Below, in pieces: positions 15,892 to 23,183 of a DNA stretch of 47,821 nucleotides. Numbering within the stretch: position 1 is the stretch's first letter; the number at the start of each line of letters is the position of its first letter. Source of the DNA: Fervidifonticultor_A tertius. Lineage in GTDB: Bacteria > Sysuimicrobiota > Sysuimicrobiia > Sysuimicrobiales > Humicultoraceae. The position numbers were made by a program, and so were the translations under genes. The notes under the pieces were generated by a model. It saw nothing but the letters and a program-made list of their open reading frames with translations. It was not told the DNA's origin and ran no database searches. The stretch covers positions 1 through 47,821 of the forward strand of contig JAVKIY010000016.1 of the NCBI GenBank assembly GCA_031459235.1, given 5' to 3'.

Positions 15892-15990
15892 GTCGTGCCC
15901 GGCGGGCCGGGATCAATTCGGCGTCCGATGTCGGGCCCCCCGCGTGCGACGTAGGATGAGGCCGCAGACTCGGCGAAGGGAGCCACGTCT

Positions 15991-16443
15991 ATGCCACCTG
16001 TCATCAACACGGTCCTGGTCCCGGTGGACTTCTCGGCTGGCGCCGAGGCCGCGGTGGAGTGGGCGCAGGCGATTGCGGCGCGGTTCGGCGCGGCGCTCGT
16101 CCTGCTCCACGTGGTGGACACCACCGCGAACGCGCTCATCGGCGGGCCCGGCGGGGTGCTGGCGCCGCCGCCCCCGGCGCTCTACGACGGGTTGCGCGAG
16201 GAGGCGCGGCGCGCCCTCGACGACCTGGGCGCGCGCACACCGGGCGCGCGCACGCTGCTACGAGAGGGGACGCCCCGCACCGAGATCCTTGCCGTGGCGC
16301 GGGAGATCGGCGCCGACCTCATCGTGATGGGCACGCACGGCCGGACCGGACTCGCGCACCTCCTGTTCGGCAGCGTCGCCGAGTACGTGGTGCGGCACGC
16401 GCCTGTGCCGGTGTTCACCGTGCGGCGCCGGGACCCCGCGTGA
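15991..16443 (+). CDS. Universal stress protein (UspA family)
   Basis: A 150-residue single-domain UspA protein with the ATP-binding pattern G-x2-G-x9-G-S: GTHGRTGLAHLLFGSVAEYV. The N terminus VLVPVDFSAGAEAAVEWA and the end APVPVFTVR are standard. GAAGGGA lies about 10 bases before ATG 15991, and a -10-like TAGGAT lies at 15952-15957. The stop overlaps the next gene (GTGA), so it is co-transcribed with the DsbA-like gene. Confidence 0.9.
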   Translation: MPPVINTVLVPVDFSAGAEAAVEWAQAIAARFGAALVLLHVVDTTANALIGGPGGVLAPPPPALYDGLREEARRALDDLGARTPGARTLLREGTPRTEILAVAREIGADLIVMGTHGRTGLAHLLFGSVAEYVVRHAPVPVFTVRRRDPA

Positions 16444-17102
16444 GGCCGCGGCCGGCCGGGCACCGCCAGTCTGCGACTGTGGCGGGCGCGGTCGCCATCG
16501 CGCTCGCGGCGGCCGGGGTGGCCGCGGCGATCCACTGGGCCGGCGCGGCCCGGCCGCCAGCACCTGCCCCGGCCGTGGCGCCGCTCGACGCCGGCGGCAA
16601 GACTCGCGGCCGCACCGACGCGCCCGTGCTCATCGAGGTGTACTCGGACTTCCTCTGTTCGCACTGCGCCGACTTCGCCGTGGACGTCGAGCCCGCGATC
16701 GTGCGCGAGTTCGTCGAGCCCGGGGTGGCGCGGCTCGTCTACCGGCACTTCCCGGTCGTCGCCCCCGAGTCGACGTTCCTGGCCGCGCTCGCGGAGTGCG
16801 CCGCGGACGAGCGCCGCTTCTGGGGCTTCCACGACGCGGTGATGCGGCGTGTCGCCCGGCGGGCGCTGCGCGGCCTCGCTGACGTGGAGGCCGCGGCGCA
16901 GGAGGCGGGGCTCGATTTCGGGCGGCTGCGCGCCTGCGAGCCCACCCCCGCGATCCGCGCCCGGGTGGACGCCGACCACCAGGCTGGCGAGCGGCGCGGG
17001 GTGCAGGGCACCCCGACGATCTTCATCAACGACCGCCGCATCGTCGGCAATGTCCCGATCGCTGTCATCCGTGAAGCGGTCGGTGCCGCCCAGGCCCGCT
17101 AG
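16440..17102 (+). CDS. DsbA-family thiol-disulfide oxidoreductase (exported)
   Basis: A 220-residue thioredoxin-fold protein. An N-terminal hydrophobic segment (about residues 13-33) anchors or exports it. The active site is CSHC (Cys73-Cys76) in VYSDFLCSHC, and the cis-Pro loop is GTPTIFIN. This is the DsbA/BdbD type that introduces disulfides into exported proteins. GTG 16440 overlaps the usp stop. The gene after it encodes VKOR, the membrane partner that reoxidises such proteins. Confidence 0.9.
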   Translation: MRPRPAGHRQSATVAGAVAIALAAAGVAAAIHWAGAARPPAPAPAVAPLDAGGKTRGRTDAPVLIEVYSDFLCSHCADFAVDVEPAIVREFVEPGVARLVYRHFPVVAPESTFLAALAECAADERRFWGFHDAVMRRVARRALRGLADVEAAAQEAGLDFGRLRACEPTPAIRARVDADHQAGERRGVQGTPTIFINDRRIVGNVPIAVIREAVGAAQAR

Positions 17103-17139
17103 CGCCGTCCGACGGGTTCACGGCGCAGGCGTCTGGCGG

Positions 17140-17535
17140 GTGAGCGCCGCGCTTGCCGGTTCTGGCGTCGCGGTCTCCGCCTACCTTACCGTGACCGGGC
17201 TGCGGGGAGCGCCGCCGGTCTGCTTGGCCGGCGACTGCGCCGCGGTGGCAGCGAGTCGCTTCGCGCGCTTCCTGGGTCTGCCCACCGCGTTTTGGGGGTT
17301 GGGGCTCTTCCTGGTGGTTGCCGTCTTGGCGGTGGCCATGGCGCGCGGCGGGGTACGCCGCGTGGACGGACCGCTGGTGTTCCTCGGCCTGGCGGTCTTC
17401 GGCGCCGCGTTCTCCGCCTACCTCCTCTGGGTACAGGCCGCGGTCCTCCGCGCGTTCTGCGCGTGGTGCCTGGCGAGCGACCTGCTCTGGGCCGCCCTGG
17501 TCGTTGCCGCGGCGGCCGGGCTGCGGGGGCGCTAG
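17140..17535 (+). CDS. Vitamin K epoxide reductase (VKOR) family protein
   Basis: A 131-residue membrane protein with four hydrophobic helices. Conserved VKOR residues are present: loop cysteines Cys28 and Cys33, Ser39, the GLPTAFWG stretch and the quinone-side CAWC motif (Cys107-Cys110). It passes electrons from a DsbA-like partner to quinone, replacing DsbB. I chose GTG 17140, which puts the first helix right at the N terminus. A longer form from GTG 17083 would overlap the DsbA gene and is possible. Confidence 0.85.
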   Translation: MSAALAGSGVAVSAYLTVTGLRGAPPVCLAGDCAAVAASRFARFLGLPTAFWGLGLFLVVAVLAVAMARGGVRRVDGPLVFLGLAVFGAAFSAYLLWVQAAVLRAFCAWCLASDLLWAALVVAAAAGLRGR

Positions 17536-17627
17536 CCTGGGCAGGAAATCCACTCTCTACCCGATGCCACTCGGTCCCGGCGGTCGCCTACGATGGAGGC
17601 GGACGGGCGAGTGGGGGTGAGCCGGCC

Positions 17628-18131
17628 GTGACGGCGAGCAGGGACGCGCTGACGCAGGGCTACATCAGGGAGCACGACCAGCTCGGCGCCGGCCTGGCTG
17701 CCCTGACCGAGGTCTTGGACCGGCTGATCCAGGACGTCGACCCGGCCGCCGTCCGGGCGCTCGCCCAGTCGCGGCGTTTCCTCCGCGATGTCTTCGTGCC
17801 CCACGCGGAGTGGGAGGAGTTGACGTTCTACCCCGCGCTGGCGGATTTGGTGCGCACTCACGGCGATCCGAACGCCGCGATGTACATCGACCACCGCGAG
17901 ATCCTGCGGCGGATCGAGGCGTTCGCCGCGTTGGCCGCCCGCATCGAGGCGGGCGAGCGCGATCCGGCGCTCATCGACCGGGCGCGTATTCTGGCCTACC
18001 AGATCCAGGCGCTGGTGGACGCCCACGAGAAGAAGGAAGAGGAAATCCACCTGGCCCTGATGCGCCGGCACCTCTCGGACCGCGAGCAGGTCCGGGCGCT
18101 GTCGCTGGGCGATCAGCTCGGCCACGACTGA
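17628..18131 (+). CDS. Hemerythrin-like HHE-domain protein
   Basis: A 167-residue four-helix protein with the hemerythrin HHE pattern: EHDQLGAGL, FVPHAEWEELTFYP, YIDHREILRRIEAF and DAHEKKEEEIHLALM supply His and Glu ligands for a di-iron centre. Family members bind O2 or NO, or protect against them. GTG 17628 was chosen because it leaves a short lead before helix 1. A -10-like TACGAT lies at 17589-17594. The CBS-ACT gene follows 11 bases later. Confidence 0.85.
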   Translation: MTASRDALTQGYIREHDQLGAGLAALTEVLDRLIQDVDPAAVRALAQSRRFLRDVFVPHAEWEELTFYPALADLVRTHGDPNAAMYIDHREILRRIEAFAALAARIEAGERDPALIDRARILAYQIQALVDAHEKKEEEIHLALMRRHLSDREQVRALSLGDQLGHD

Positions 18132-18142
18132 CGGGGCACGCC

Positions 18143-18868
18143 ATGCTCGTGAGGGACCGGATGTCCAGTCCTCCGATTACGGTCGACGTCAAGGCGTCGC
18201 TGGCCGAGGCACTGGCGCTCATGCGTCAGCACGACATTCGCCGCCTCCCGGTACTCCAACGGAGCCGCCTCGTGGGCATCGTCACCTGGACCGACCTCAT
18301 GCGGGCGCAGCCGTCGCCGGCCAGCACGCTCGTCACCTGGGAGATTCCGGCGCTCCTGCGCTCGGCCACGGTCCGGGAGATCATGACGCCCGACCCCATC
18401 ACGATCGGGCCTGACGCGCCGATCGAGGCCGCGGCCGTGATCATGCGGCGGGAGAAGATCGGCGGCCTGCCCGTCACCGAGGGGCCGGTGCTGCGCGGGG
18501 TGATCACGGAGAGTGACATCTTCAAGGCGTTCATCGACCTGACCGGGCTGCGGCAGGGCGGCGCCCGCCTCGTGGTCGAAGTCGCCGACCGACCCGGGGC
18601 GGTGGCCGGGCTGGCGGGTATTGTGGAGTCGCTGGGCGTGCGGCTGACGTCGTTCGCGACCTACCAGCAGGCCGGCCGCCGGCTGGCGGTGGTGCGTGTG
18701 GACGCCCCGCACCCCCTGCACGTGGTCCAGGCGCTGGACGAAGGGGGGTACCCGGTCATTCACTTGGCCGCGGCGCCAGAGGCCGACGAGGTCGCCCGCG
18801 GCACACGCTACGCGGCGCACACGCGCGCCTGGGAGCCGAAAGCGCGCGAGAGGAGTCCGATCCGGTAA
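18143..18868 (+). CDS. CBS-pair plus ACT-domain protein (AcuB-like)
   Basis: A 241-residue cytosolic protein. Two CBS motifs occupy residues about 1-135 (VRDRMSSPPITVDVKASLAEA; VREIMTPDPITIGPDAPIEAA). An ACT domain spans about 139-210 (LVVEVADRPGAVAGLAGIVESLGV). This is the architecture of AcuB, linked in Bacillus to control of acetyl-CoA synthetase. An AcuA-like acetyltransferase lies at 26702. CBS pairs bind adenine nucleotides and ACT domains bind small ligands. A strong hairpin follows downstream. Confidence 0.85.
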   Translation: MLVRDRMSSPPITVDVKASLAEALALMRQHDIRRLPVLQRSRLVGIVTWTDLMRAQPSPASTLVTWEIPALLRSATVREIMTPDPITIGPDAPIEAAAVIMRREKIGGLPVTEGPVLRGVITESDIFKAFIDLTGLRQGGARLVVEVADRPGAVAGLAGIVESLGVRLTSFATYQQAGRRLAVVRVDAPHPLHVVQALDEGGYPVIHLAAAPEADEVARGTRYAAHTRAWEPKARERSPIR

Positions 18869-18978
18869 GGTCCGGTATCCTGGCGGGGGTGGTGGTGCAG
18901 ACCCTCCTCACCCCCCGTCGGAACAAACCGATGCGGAGGCTGTGCCGCTACCCCGCCGGGACCACCGGACGCCCACGA

Positions 18979-19013
18979 CACGAGAGGCGCCGCCCCTGGC
19001 GGCGCCTCTCGTG
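18979..19013. terminator. Strong bidirectional hairpin terminator
   Basis: A perfect 16-bp stem (18979-18994 with 18998-19013; arm CACGAGAGGCGCCGCC) closes a 3-base CCT loop. It lies between the plus-strand CBS-ACT gene and the minus-strand DUF3795 gene, which converge here. No T-run follows on either strand, but a stem this stable between converging genes is best read as a shared terminator. The gap 18869-18978 holds a weaker G-rich/C-rich pairing (GGGGGTG with CACCCCC) and no gene. Confidence 0.75.
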
Positions 19014-19045
19014 GTTGCCGGCTGGCGCGCGGTGTACGCGACGGC

Positions 19046-19429
19046 TCAGCGCGCGCGGGGCTGGAGCGGGCAGAGCACCCCCACGAACGAGCGCTTCTGC
19101 GCCCAATCTTCCCAGCCCGCTTCACCGAGGGCCGCGCGCATCGCGGCCGAGACCACGCGCTCGCCGGGCCGTGCGTCGTGCGCGGCGAACAGCAGGAGCA
19201 GCTGGCAGGGGAACTCGTCGCAGACCCCGCAGTGCTCTACCCCGCGGCCCCGCGCGCACGTGTAGATCGGGCAGATGTTCCGCAGTTGCACCTCCTCCTG
19301 GCGCGAGCACGACGGCACGTGCTCCTCGAACCAGGCGTCCCCTTTGAAGTACGCTCCGCAGATGCCGGCGAATCGCCGGTCGCCAAGCTCGTTGTACGCG
19401 CGCTGCACCGCCTCGTCGACCTCTGCCAT
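19046..19429 (-). CDS. DUF3795-type cysteine-rich protein
   Basis: A 127-residue soluble protein on the minus strand. It has about nine cysteines in the pattern expected of DUF3795 proteins: GICGAYFKGD, PSCSR, ICPIYTCARGRG, and HCGVCDEFPCQLL. The cysteines probably bind zinc or an Fe-S cluster. No function is established for the family. It stands alone between two plus-strand operons and ends near the hairpin at 18979-19013. Confidence 0.8.
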   Translation of the reverse strand: MAEVDEAVQRAYNELGDRRFAGICGAYFKGDAWFEEHVPSCSRQEEVQLRNICPIYTCARGRGVEHCGVCDEFPCQLLLLFAAHDARPGERVVSAAMRAALGEAGWEDWAQKRSFVGVLCPLQPRAR

Positions 19430-19535
19430 GGCGCCTCCCCCCTCTGGCCCGACCGTACCGCCGGGGACGCCGCGCGTCTATCGAGTGGAGGCCGTATGTG
19501 CCCGCCGCTGCGCCGGTGTCATACTTGGAGGGGCG

Positions 19536-19760
19536 ATGTGTCTGGCACTTCCTTACCGCTTGATCGCGCTCCTCGGCCCCGGCCGCGCGCTCGCCGAGGG
19601 GCCTGATGGCGTACGAGAGGTCTCCACGCTGGCTCTCGACGCGCCACGCCCGGGCCTGCACGTGCTGGTGGCCTATGGCGCGGCGGTGCGCGAGATCGAG
19701 GCCGCAGAGGCCGACGCCCTGCGCGCGCTCCTGCGCGCCTTTTCCGAAGCCGGACCATAG
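19536..19760 (+). CDS. hypC: Hydrogenase assembly chaperone HypC
   Basis: A 74-residue protein starting MCLALPYRLI, the HypC/HybG signature. Cys2 carries the Fe(CN)2CO unit during [NiFe] hydrogenase assembly and contacts the large subunit precursor. ATG 19536 is preceded by GGAGGGG (19527-19533), and a longer upstream reading would bury the essential N-terminal MC. It is the first gene of the hydrogenase region; hypD, hypE and hypF are not in this window. Confidence 0.88.
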   Translation: MCLALPYRLIALLGPGRALAEGPDGVREVSTLALDAPRPGLHVLVAYGAAVREIEAAEADALRALLRAFSEAGP

Positions 19761-19867
19761 CCCGACTGGCGCCCATCCAGGGTCGCGCCCGGAACTCGCC
19801 ACTGCGAATCCCCTCCCGGACCGATGGGCAACGCGACGGCGCGGCGCTACGCTCGGCGTAGAGGTCG

Positions 19868-20644
19868 ATGTCCATGCGCCCAGCCCTTTCGTCGCCTCCG
19901 CCGTTGCCCGCGTCCGGTCCCGGCCGGGCGCTCGACGGCATGCGGTTGTTCGCCCGTTTCGCGTACATGCCTAACCACCTGGGCTACTGCGGGGGCGACG
20001 TCAACGCCGAGCTCGGCGCGTACCTGACGGCGGGCGAGGCAGACGACGGCCTGCGCCGCCACCTGCGCACCTTCGCCGGCGCGATGCCGTACCTGACCCT
20101 CATCGCGTCGTGCAACGCCATCGCCGACCCCTTCGACGTCCGGGTCGTCGAGGCGTACTGGATCGGGAACGCGCTCCTCGAGCGCGTGGACTGGGGCACG
20201 TACGCGCGGGACCTGCACGAGCGGTTCCGCGGCCGCCTTTCCGGACGGGTCCTCGAGTGGCTCGTGGGCCGGCCGGAGGCTGGCGCGCGCGCGCACCACG
20301 CCTTCCACGTCTTCGAGGTCTCGCGGCGCCTGGAGCTGCCAGGGGGCGACGCCGCGCTCGACCTCTGTCGGATCGGCTGGGGGACGGTCACGGCAGTCGA
20401 GGCCGGGGCGTTTACGGTGGCCGCCCGACCGGTGGTCATGCAGGCGGGCGGGTTCAGGCTCGGCGCACCGCGGTCCGAGCGGGTGCTGCGGCCACTGCGC
20501 GACCCGGTGCTGGACGCGGTCGGGGTGGGCGACGTACTGGCCTTCCATTGGCGGTGCGCCTGTCTGCCGCTGGCCCCGGCGCAGGTCGGTGCGCTCGAGC
20601 GCTACACCACGGCCGCGCTCGCCCTCGCGAGCCGGACGGCCTAA
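19868..20644 (+). CDS. Conserved protein of hydrogenase clusters, DUF6390-like
   Basis: A 258-residue soluble protein, no signal or membrane segments. The text LFARFAYMPNHLGYCGG near residue 27 and PYLTLIASCNAIADPFDVRVVEAYWIGN match my recollection of DUF6390, a family often beside group 3 hydrogenases. No catalytic motif is recognisable. It contains a few cysteines and histidines (HHAFHVFEV, FHWRCACL) that could bind metal. ATG 19868 has AGAGG close by; ATG 19874 is an alternative. A small hairpin CTACGC-TCG-GCGTAG lies at 19847-19861 just upstream. hypA follows 2 bases after its stop, implying a role in hydrogenase biogenesis. Confidence 0.7.
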   Translation: MSMRPALSSPPPLPASGPGRALDGMRLFARFAYMPNHLGYCGGDVNAELGAYLTAGEADDGLRRHLRTFAGAMPYLTLIASCNAIADPFDVRVVEAYWIGNALLERVDWGTYARDLHERFRGRLSGRVLEWLVGRPEAGARAHHAFHVFEVSRRLELPGGDAALDLCRIGWGTVTAVEAGAFTVAARPVVMQAGGFRLGAPRSERVLRPLRDPVLDAVGVGDVLAFHWRCACLPLAPAQVGALERYTTAALALASRTA

Positions 20645-20646
20645 CG

Positions 20647-20889
20647 ATGCACGAGGTCGGGGTCGCGGAGTGTCTGATCGGGCAGGCCGTCGCCGCGGCT
20701 GGGGCCCACGGGCTGCGCCGCGTGGCATGCATCGGGGTCAGCGTCGGCACGCACTGTGGGGTCGTGCCGCACGCATTGGGGTTCGCGTTCTCCGTGCTGC
20801 GCGGCGGCACGGTGCTCGCCGACGCCCGGCTGGAGATCATGGCGGCCGCCGGCGACGCGCTGCGACTGGAGTGGATCGAGGGGGAGTGA
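20647..20889 (+). CDS. hypA: HypA-like nickel insertion protein lacking the zinc-finger domain
   Basis: An 80-residue protein starting MHEVGVAECLIGQAV. The MHE nickel-binding start and the HypA core (IGVSVGTHCGVVPHALGFAFSVLRGGTVLADARLEI) are clear. Normal HypA is about 113 residues and carries two CxxC pairs that bind zinc. Here that segment is missing: the chain passes from LEIMAAAGDAL straight into the C-terminal LEWIEGE strand. The frame is intact and the ends are conserved, so this is a clean internal deletion, not a truncation. Nickel delivery to HydA with HypB is expected. Confidence 0.85.
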   Translation: MHEVGVAECLIGQAVAAAGAHGLRRVACIGVSVGTHCGVVPHALGFAFSVLRGGTVLADARLEIMAAAGDALRLEWIEGE

Positions 20890-20891
20890 CC

Positions 20892-21560
20892 ATGCGTGTC
20901 GAGGTGCTCGAGCGCATCCTCAAGGTGAACGACGCCCTGGCCGAAGAGGTGCGCGCCGCGCTGGACCGCGCGGGCATCGTCGCGGTCAACGTCATCGGCT
21001 CGCCGGGCAGCGGCAAGACCGCGCTGCTGGAGCAGACCGCGGCGGTGCTCCACCCGCGGGTCCGCCTGGGGGTCATCGAGGGTGACATCGCCACCACCCG
21101 CGATGCCGAGCGCCTGGTGCGCTGCGGGGTGCCGGCGGTCCAGATCGAGACGCGGCTGGTCGGCGGGGCGTGCCACCTCGACGCCAGCCTGGTGCGCATG
21201 GCGCTGGCGCGGCTGCGGCTCGAGGAGATCGAGGTGCTGTTCGTCGAGAACGTGGGCAACCTGGTGTGCCCGTCCGCCTACGGTCTCGGTGAGCACCTCC
21301 GGGTGGTGGTAGCGAGCGTGCCCGAGGGCGACGACAAGCCCGCCAAGTACCCGGCCACGTTCGCGCGCGCGTCCGCGGTCGTGCTCAACAAGGTCGACCT
21401 GCTCCCGGTCACCGACTTCTCGATGGCCGCGTTCGCCGAGAGCCTGCGCGCGGTCAGCGCCGCGCCGCTGTTCCCGCTCTCCGCGCGCACCGGCGAGGGG
21501 CTGGGCGGGTGGCTGGCCTGGGTCGAGGCGCAGCGGGCCGACTGGGGCCGCGCGCCGTGA
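20892..21560 (+). CDS. hypB: Hydrogenase nickel incorporation GTPase HypB
   Basis: A 222-residue SIMIBI GTPase. The P-loop is GSPGSGKT at residues 36-43. Other signatures are VIEGDIATTRDAERL, GGACHLDASLV (the Cys-His pair that binds metal at the dimer interface), FVENVGNLVCPS and NKVDLLP. It lacks the N-terminal His-rich nickel store and the CxxCGC site present in some HypB. It starts 2 bases after hypA. HypB with HypA loads nickel into the large subunit after HypC/D/E/F install iron. Confidence 0.93.
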   Translation: MRVEVLERILKVNDALAEEVRAALDRAGIVAVNVIGSPGSGKTALLEQTAAVLHPRVRLGVIEGDIATTRDAERLVRCGVPAVQIETRLVGGACHLDASLVRMALARLRLEEIEVLFVENVGNLVCPSAYGLGEHLRVVVASVPEGDDKPAKYPATFARASAVVLNKVDLLPVTDFSMAAFAESLRAVSAAPLFPLSARTGEGLGGWLAWVEAQRADWGRAP

Positions 21561-21576
21561 CGAGGAGGGCCGTGCC

Positions 21577-22065
21577 GTGACCATCGCGAGCGACCCCGGC
21601 AGGATCGCGCAAGCCCTGCGAGCGTGCGTGCTGTTCTCAGGCCTGGAGGCCCCGCAGCTCGACCGGCTGATCGGTCTGGCCACGGAGGCGACTTGGCCGG
21701 CTGGTCGGATCGTCTTCCGCGAGGGCGAGCCGGACGACCGGCTCTACATCGTCGTCGAGGGGCTGGTCGCCCTCGAGACCCATGTCCCCGGACGCGGCCG
21801 CGTGACGATCCAGACGATCGGGCCCTGCGAGGTGCTCGGGTGGTCCGCGGTCGTGCCCGGCGTCGAGACGAAGACCGCGAGCGCGCGCACGCTCCAGCCC
21901 ACCCGCGTGATCGTCATGGACGCGGGGGCGCTACACGCGGCCTGCGAGGAGGACCATCACCTCGGCTACCATGTGTACCGCACGCTCGCGCGCGTCATCG
22001 CCGGTCGGCTGAAGGCGACCCGCATGCAGCTGCTCGACATGTACGCCGTCGGTGAAGGGCTGTGA
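21577..22065 (+). CDS. Cyclic-nucleotide-binding-domain protein (Crp-like sensor without HTH)
   Basis: A 162-residue protein with a single cNMP-binding beta-roll: RIVFREGEPDDRLYIVVEGLVALE and the phosphate-cassette region GPCEVLGWSAVVPG. A C-helix follows, then about 20 residues (RLKATRMQLLDMY). There is no DNA-binding helix-turn-helix, so it is not a Crp regulator in itself. The canonical Arg of cAMP binders is not obvious. It lies between hypB and hydB, coupled to hydB by GTGA, and probably acts on the hydrogenase protein complex. GTG 21577 has AGGAGGG at 21564. Confidence 0.78.
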   Translation: MTIASDPGRIAQALRACVLFSGLEAPQLDRLIGLATEATWPAGRIVFREGEPDDRLYIVVEGLVALETHVPGRGRVTIQTIGPCEVLGWSAVVPGVETKTASARTLQPTRVIVMDAGALHAACEEDHHLGYHVYRTLARVIAGRLKATRMQLLDMYAVGEGL

Positions 22066-23183
22066 ACCCGACGCCGCCGCTGGGGACTCACGCGGCGATA
22101 CCGAAGCCGGCGCTGGATCAGGTGCTGGGGGCACTGCGGGACGCCGGGTACACCCTGGTGGGTCCCAAGGTCGCCGACGGCGCCATCGTCTACGGCGAGA
22201 TCACCGGGATCGCGGACCTGCCTGTCGGGTGGACGGCGGAGCAGGAGGCCGGCCGCTACCGGCTGCGGCCCGGCGTGCCCGGCCGTCTCTTCGGATTCGC
22301 GGTGGGGCCGCACGCGCCCAAGCGCTACCTGTACCCGTCCACGGCCACGTTGTTCCGGACCCGGCGGACAGCCGAAGGGTTCGAGGTCCTCCCCGGTGAG
22401 GAGGCGGCGCCGCGCTACGCGCTGGTCGGGGTGCGCGCCTGCGACCTGGCCGCGATCGCGATCCAGGACCGGGTGTTCCTGGACGGCCCGGCCCCCGACC
22501 CCCACTACCGGGCGCGGCGCGAGGCGGCGTTCCTGCTCGCGGTCAACTGCCTGGAACCGGGGGGCACCTGCTTTTGCGCCTCCACGCGCACCGGGCCGCG
22601 CTGCACCACAGGGTTCGACCTGGCCCTGACCGAGCTGGACGAGGTGTTGCTCGTCGAGGTCGGCTCTGAGGCGGGCGCTGCGATGCTGGCCGCAGCCGAC
22701 TGGCGGCCAGCCAGCGCCTTCGAGCTGACCCGCGCCCGCCGCGCGCTCGCCGAGGCCGAGGGGCGCATGGGCCGCACGATGGATGTGCGGGACCTACCCG
22801 ACCTGCTCTACGAGCGCCTCGACCACCCGAGGTGGGAGGCGGTCGCCGCGCGCTGCCTGTCATGCGCGAACTGCACGATGGTGTGTCCCACGTGCTTCTG
22901 CGCGGACGTCGTGGATACCAGCGACCTGACCGGAGGGGAGGCCGCGCGTGTCCGCGTGTGGGACTCCTGCTTCAATCACGAGTTCTCGTACGTCTTCGGC
23001 GGCCACCTGCGGCCGAACATCCGCGCGCGCTACCGGCAATGGCTGACGCACAAGCTCGCGACGTGGATCGACCAGTACGGCGTGCTGGGGTGCGTCGGCT
23101 GCGGTCGCTGCATCACCTGGTGCCCGGCCGCGATCGACCTGACCGAGGAACTCGCGGCGATCCGTGGAGGAGAGCCCACGTGA
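22062..23183 (+). CDS. hydB: Sulfhydrogenase beta subunit, iron-sulfur protein HydB
   Basis: A 373-residue electron-transfer subunit of a cytosolic group 3b [NiFe] hydrogenase. The C-terminal part holds two ferredoxin-type [4Fe-4S] motifs: Cys265, 268, 271 and 275 (with extra Cys278 and Cys280), and Cys344, 347, 350 and 354. The N-terminal part carries GVRACDLAAIAIQD and GGTCFC, typical of the HydB/AsrA family. It passes electrons between the small subunit and the flavin subunit. GTG start overlapping the previous stop; the order hydB-hydG-hydD-hydA matches archaeal and bacterial sulfhydrogenases. Confidence 0.92.
   Translation: MNPTPPLGTHAAIPKPALDQVLGALRDAGYTLVGPKVADGAIVYGEITGIADLPVGWTAEQEAGRYRLRPGVPGRLFGFAVGPHAPKRYLYPSTATLFRTRRTAEGFEVLPGEEAAPRYALVGVRACDLAAIAIQDRVFLDGPAPDPHYRARREAAFLLAVNCLEPGGTCFCASTRTGPRCTTGFDLALTELDEVLLVEVGSEAGAAMLAAADWRPASAFELTRARRALAEAEGRMGRTMDVRDLPDLLYERLDHPRWEAVAARCLSCANCTMVCPTCFCADVVDTSDLTGGEAARVRVWDSCFNHEFSYVFGGHLRPNIRARYRQWLTHKLATWIDQYGVLGCVGCGRCITWCPAAIDLTEELAAIRGGEPT

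Noticed and set aside
18869..19045. CRISPR or small RNA gene in the gap after the CBS-ACT gene
   Set aside because: The gap shows no repeated units; its structure is explained by one strong hairpin and a weaker G-rich/C-rich pairing at a convergent junction.
21577..22065. Crp/Fnr transcription factor for the hydrogenase operon
   Set aside because: The C-terminal helix-turn-helix is absent and the frame ends about 20 residues after the C-helix.
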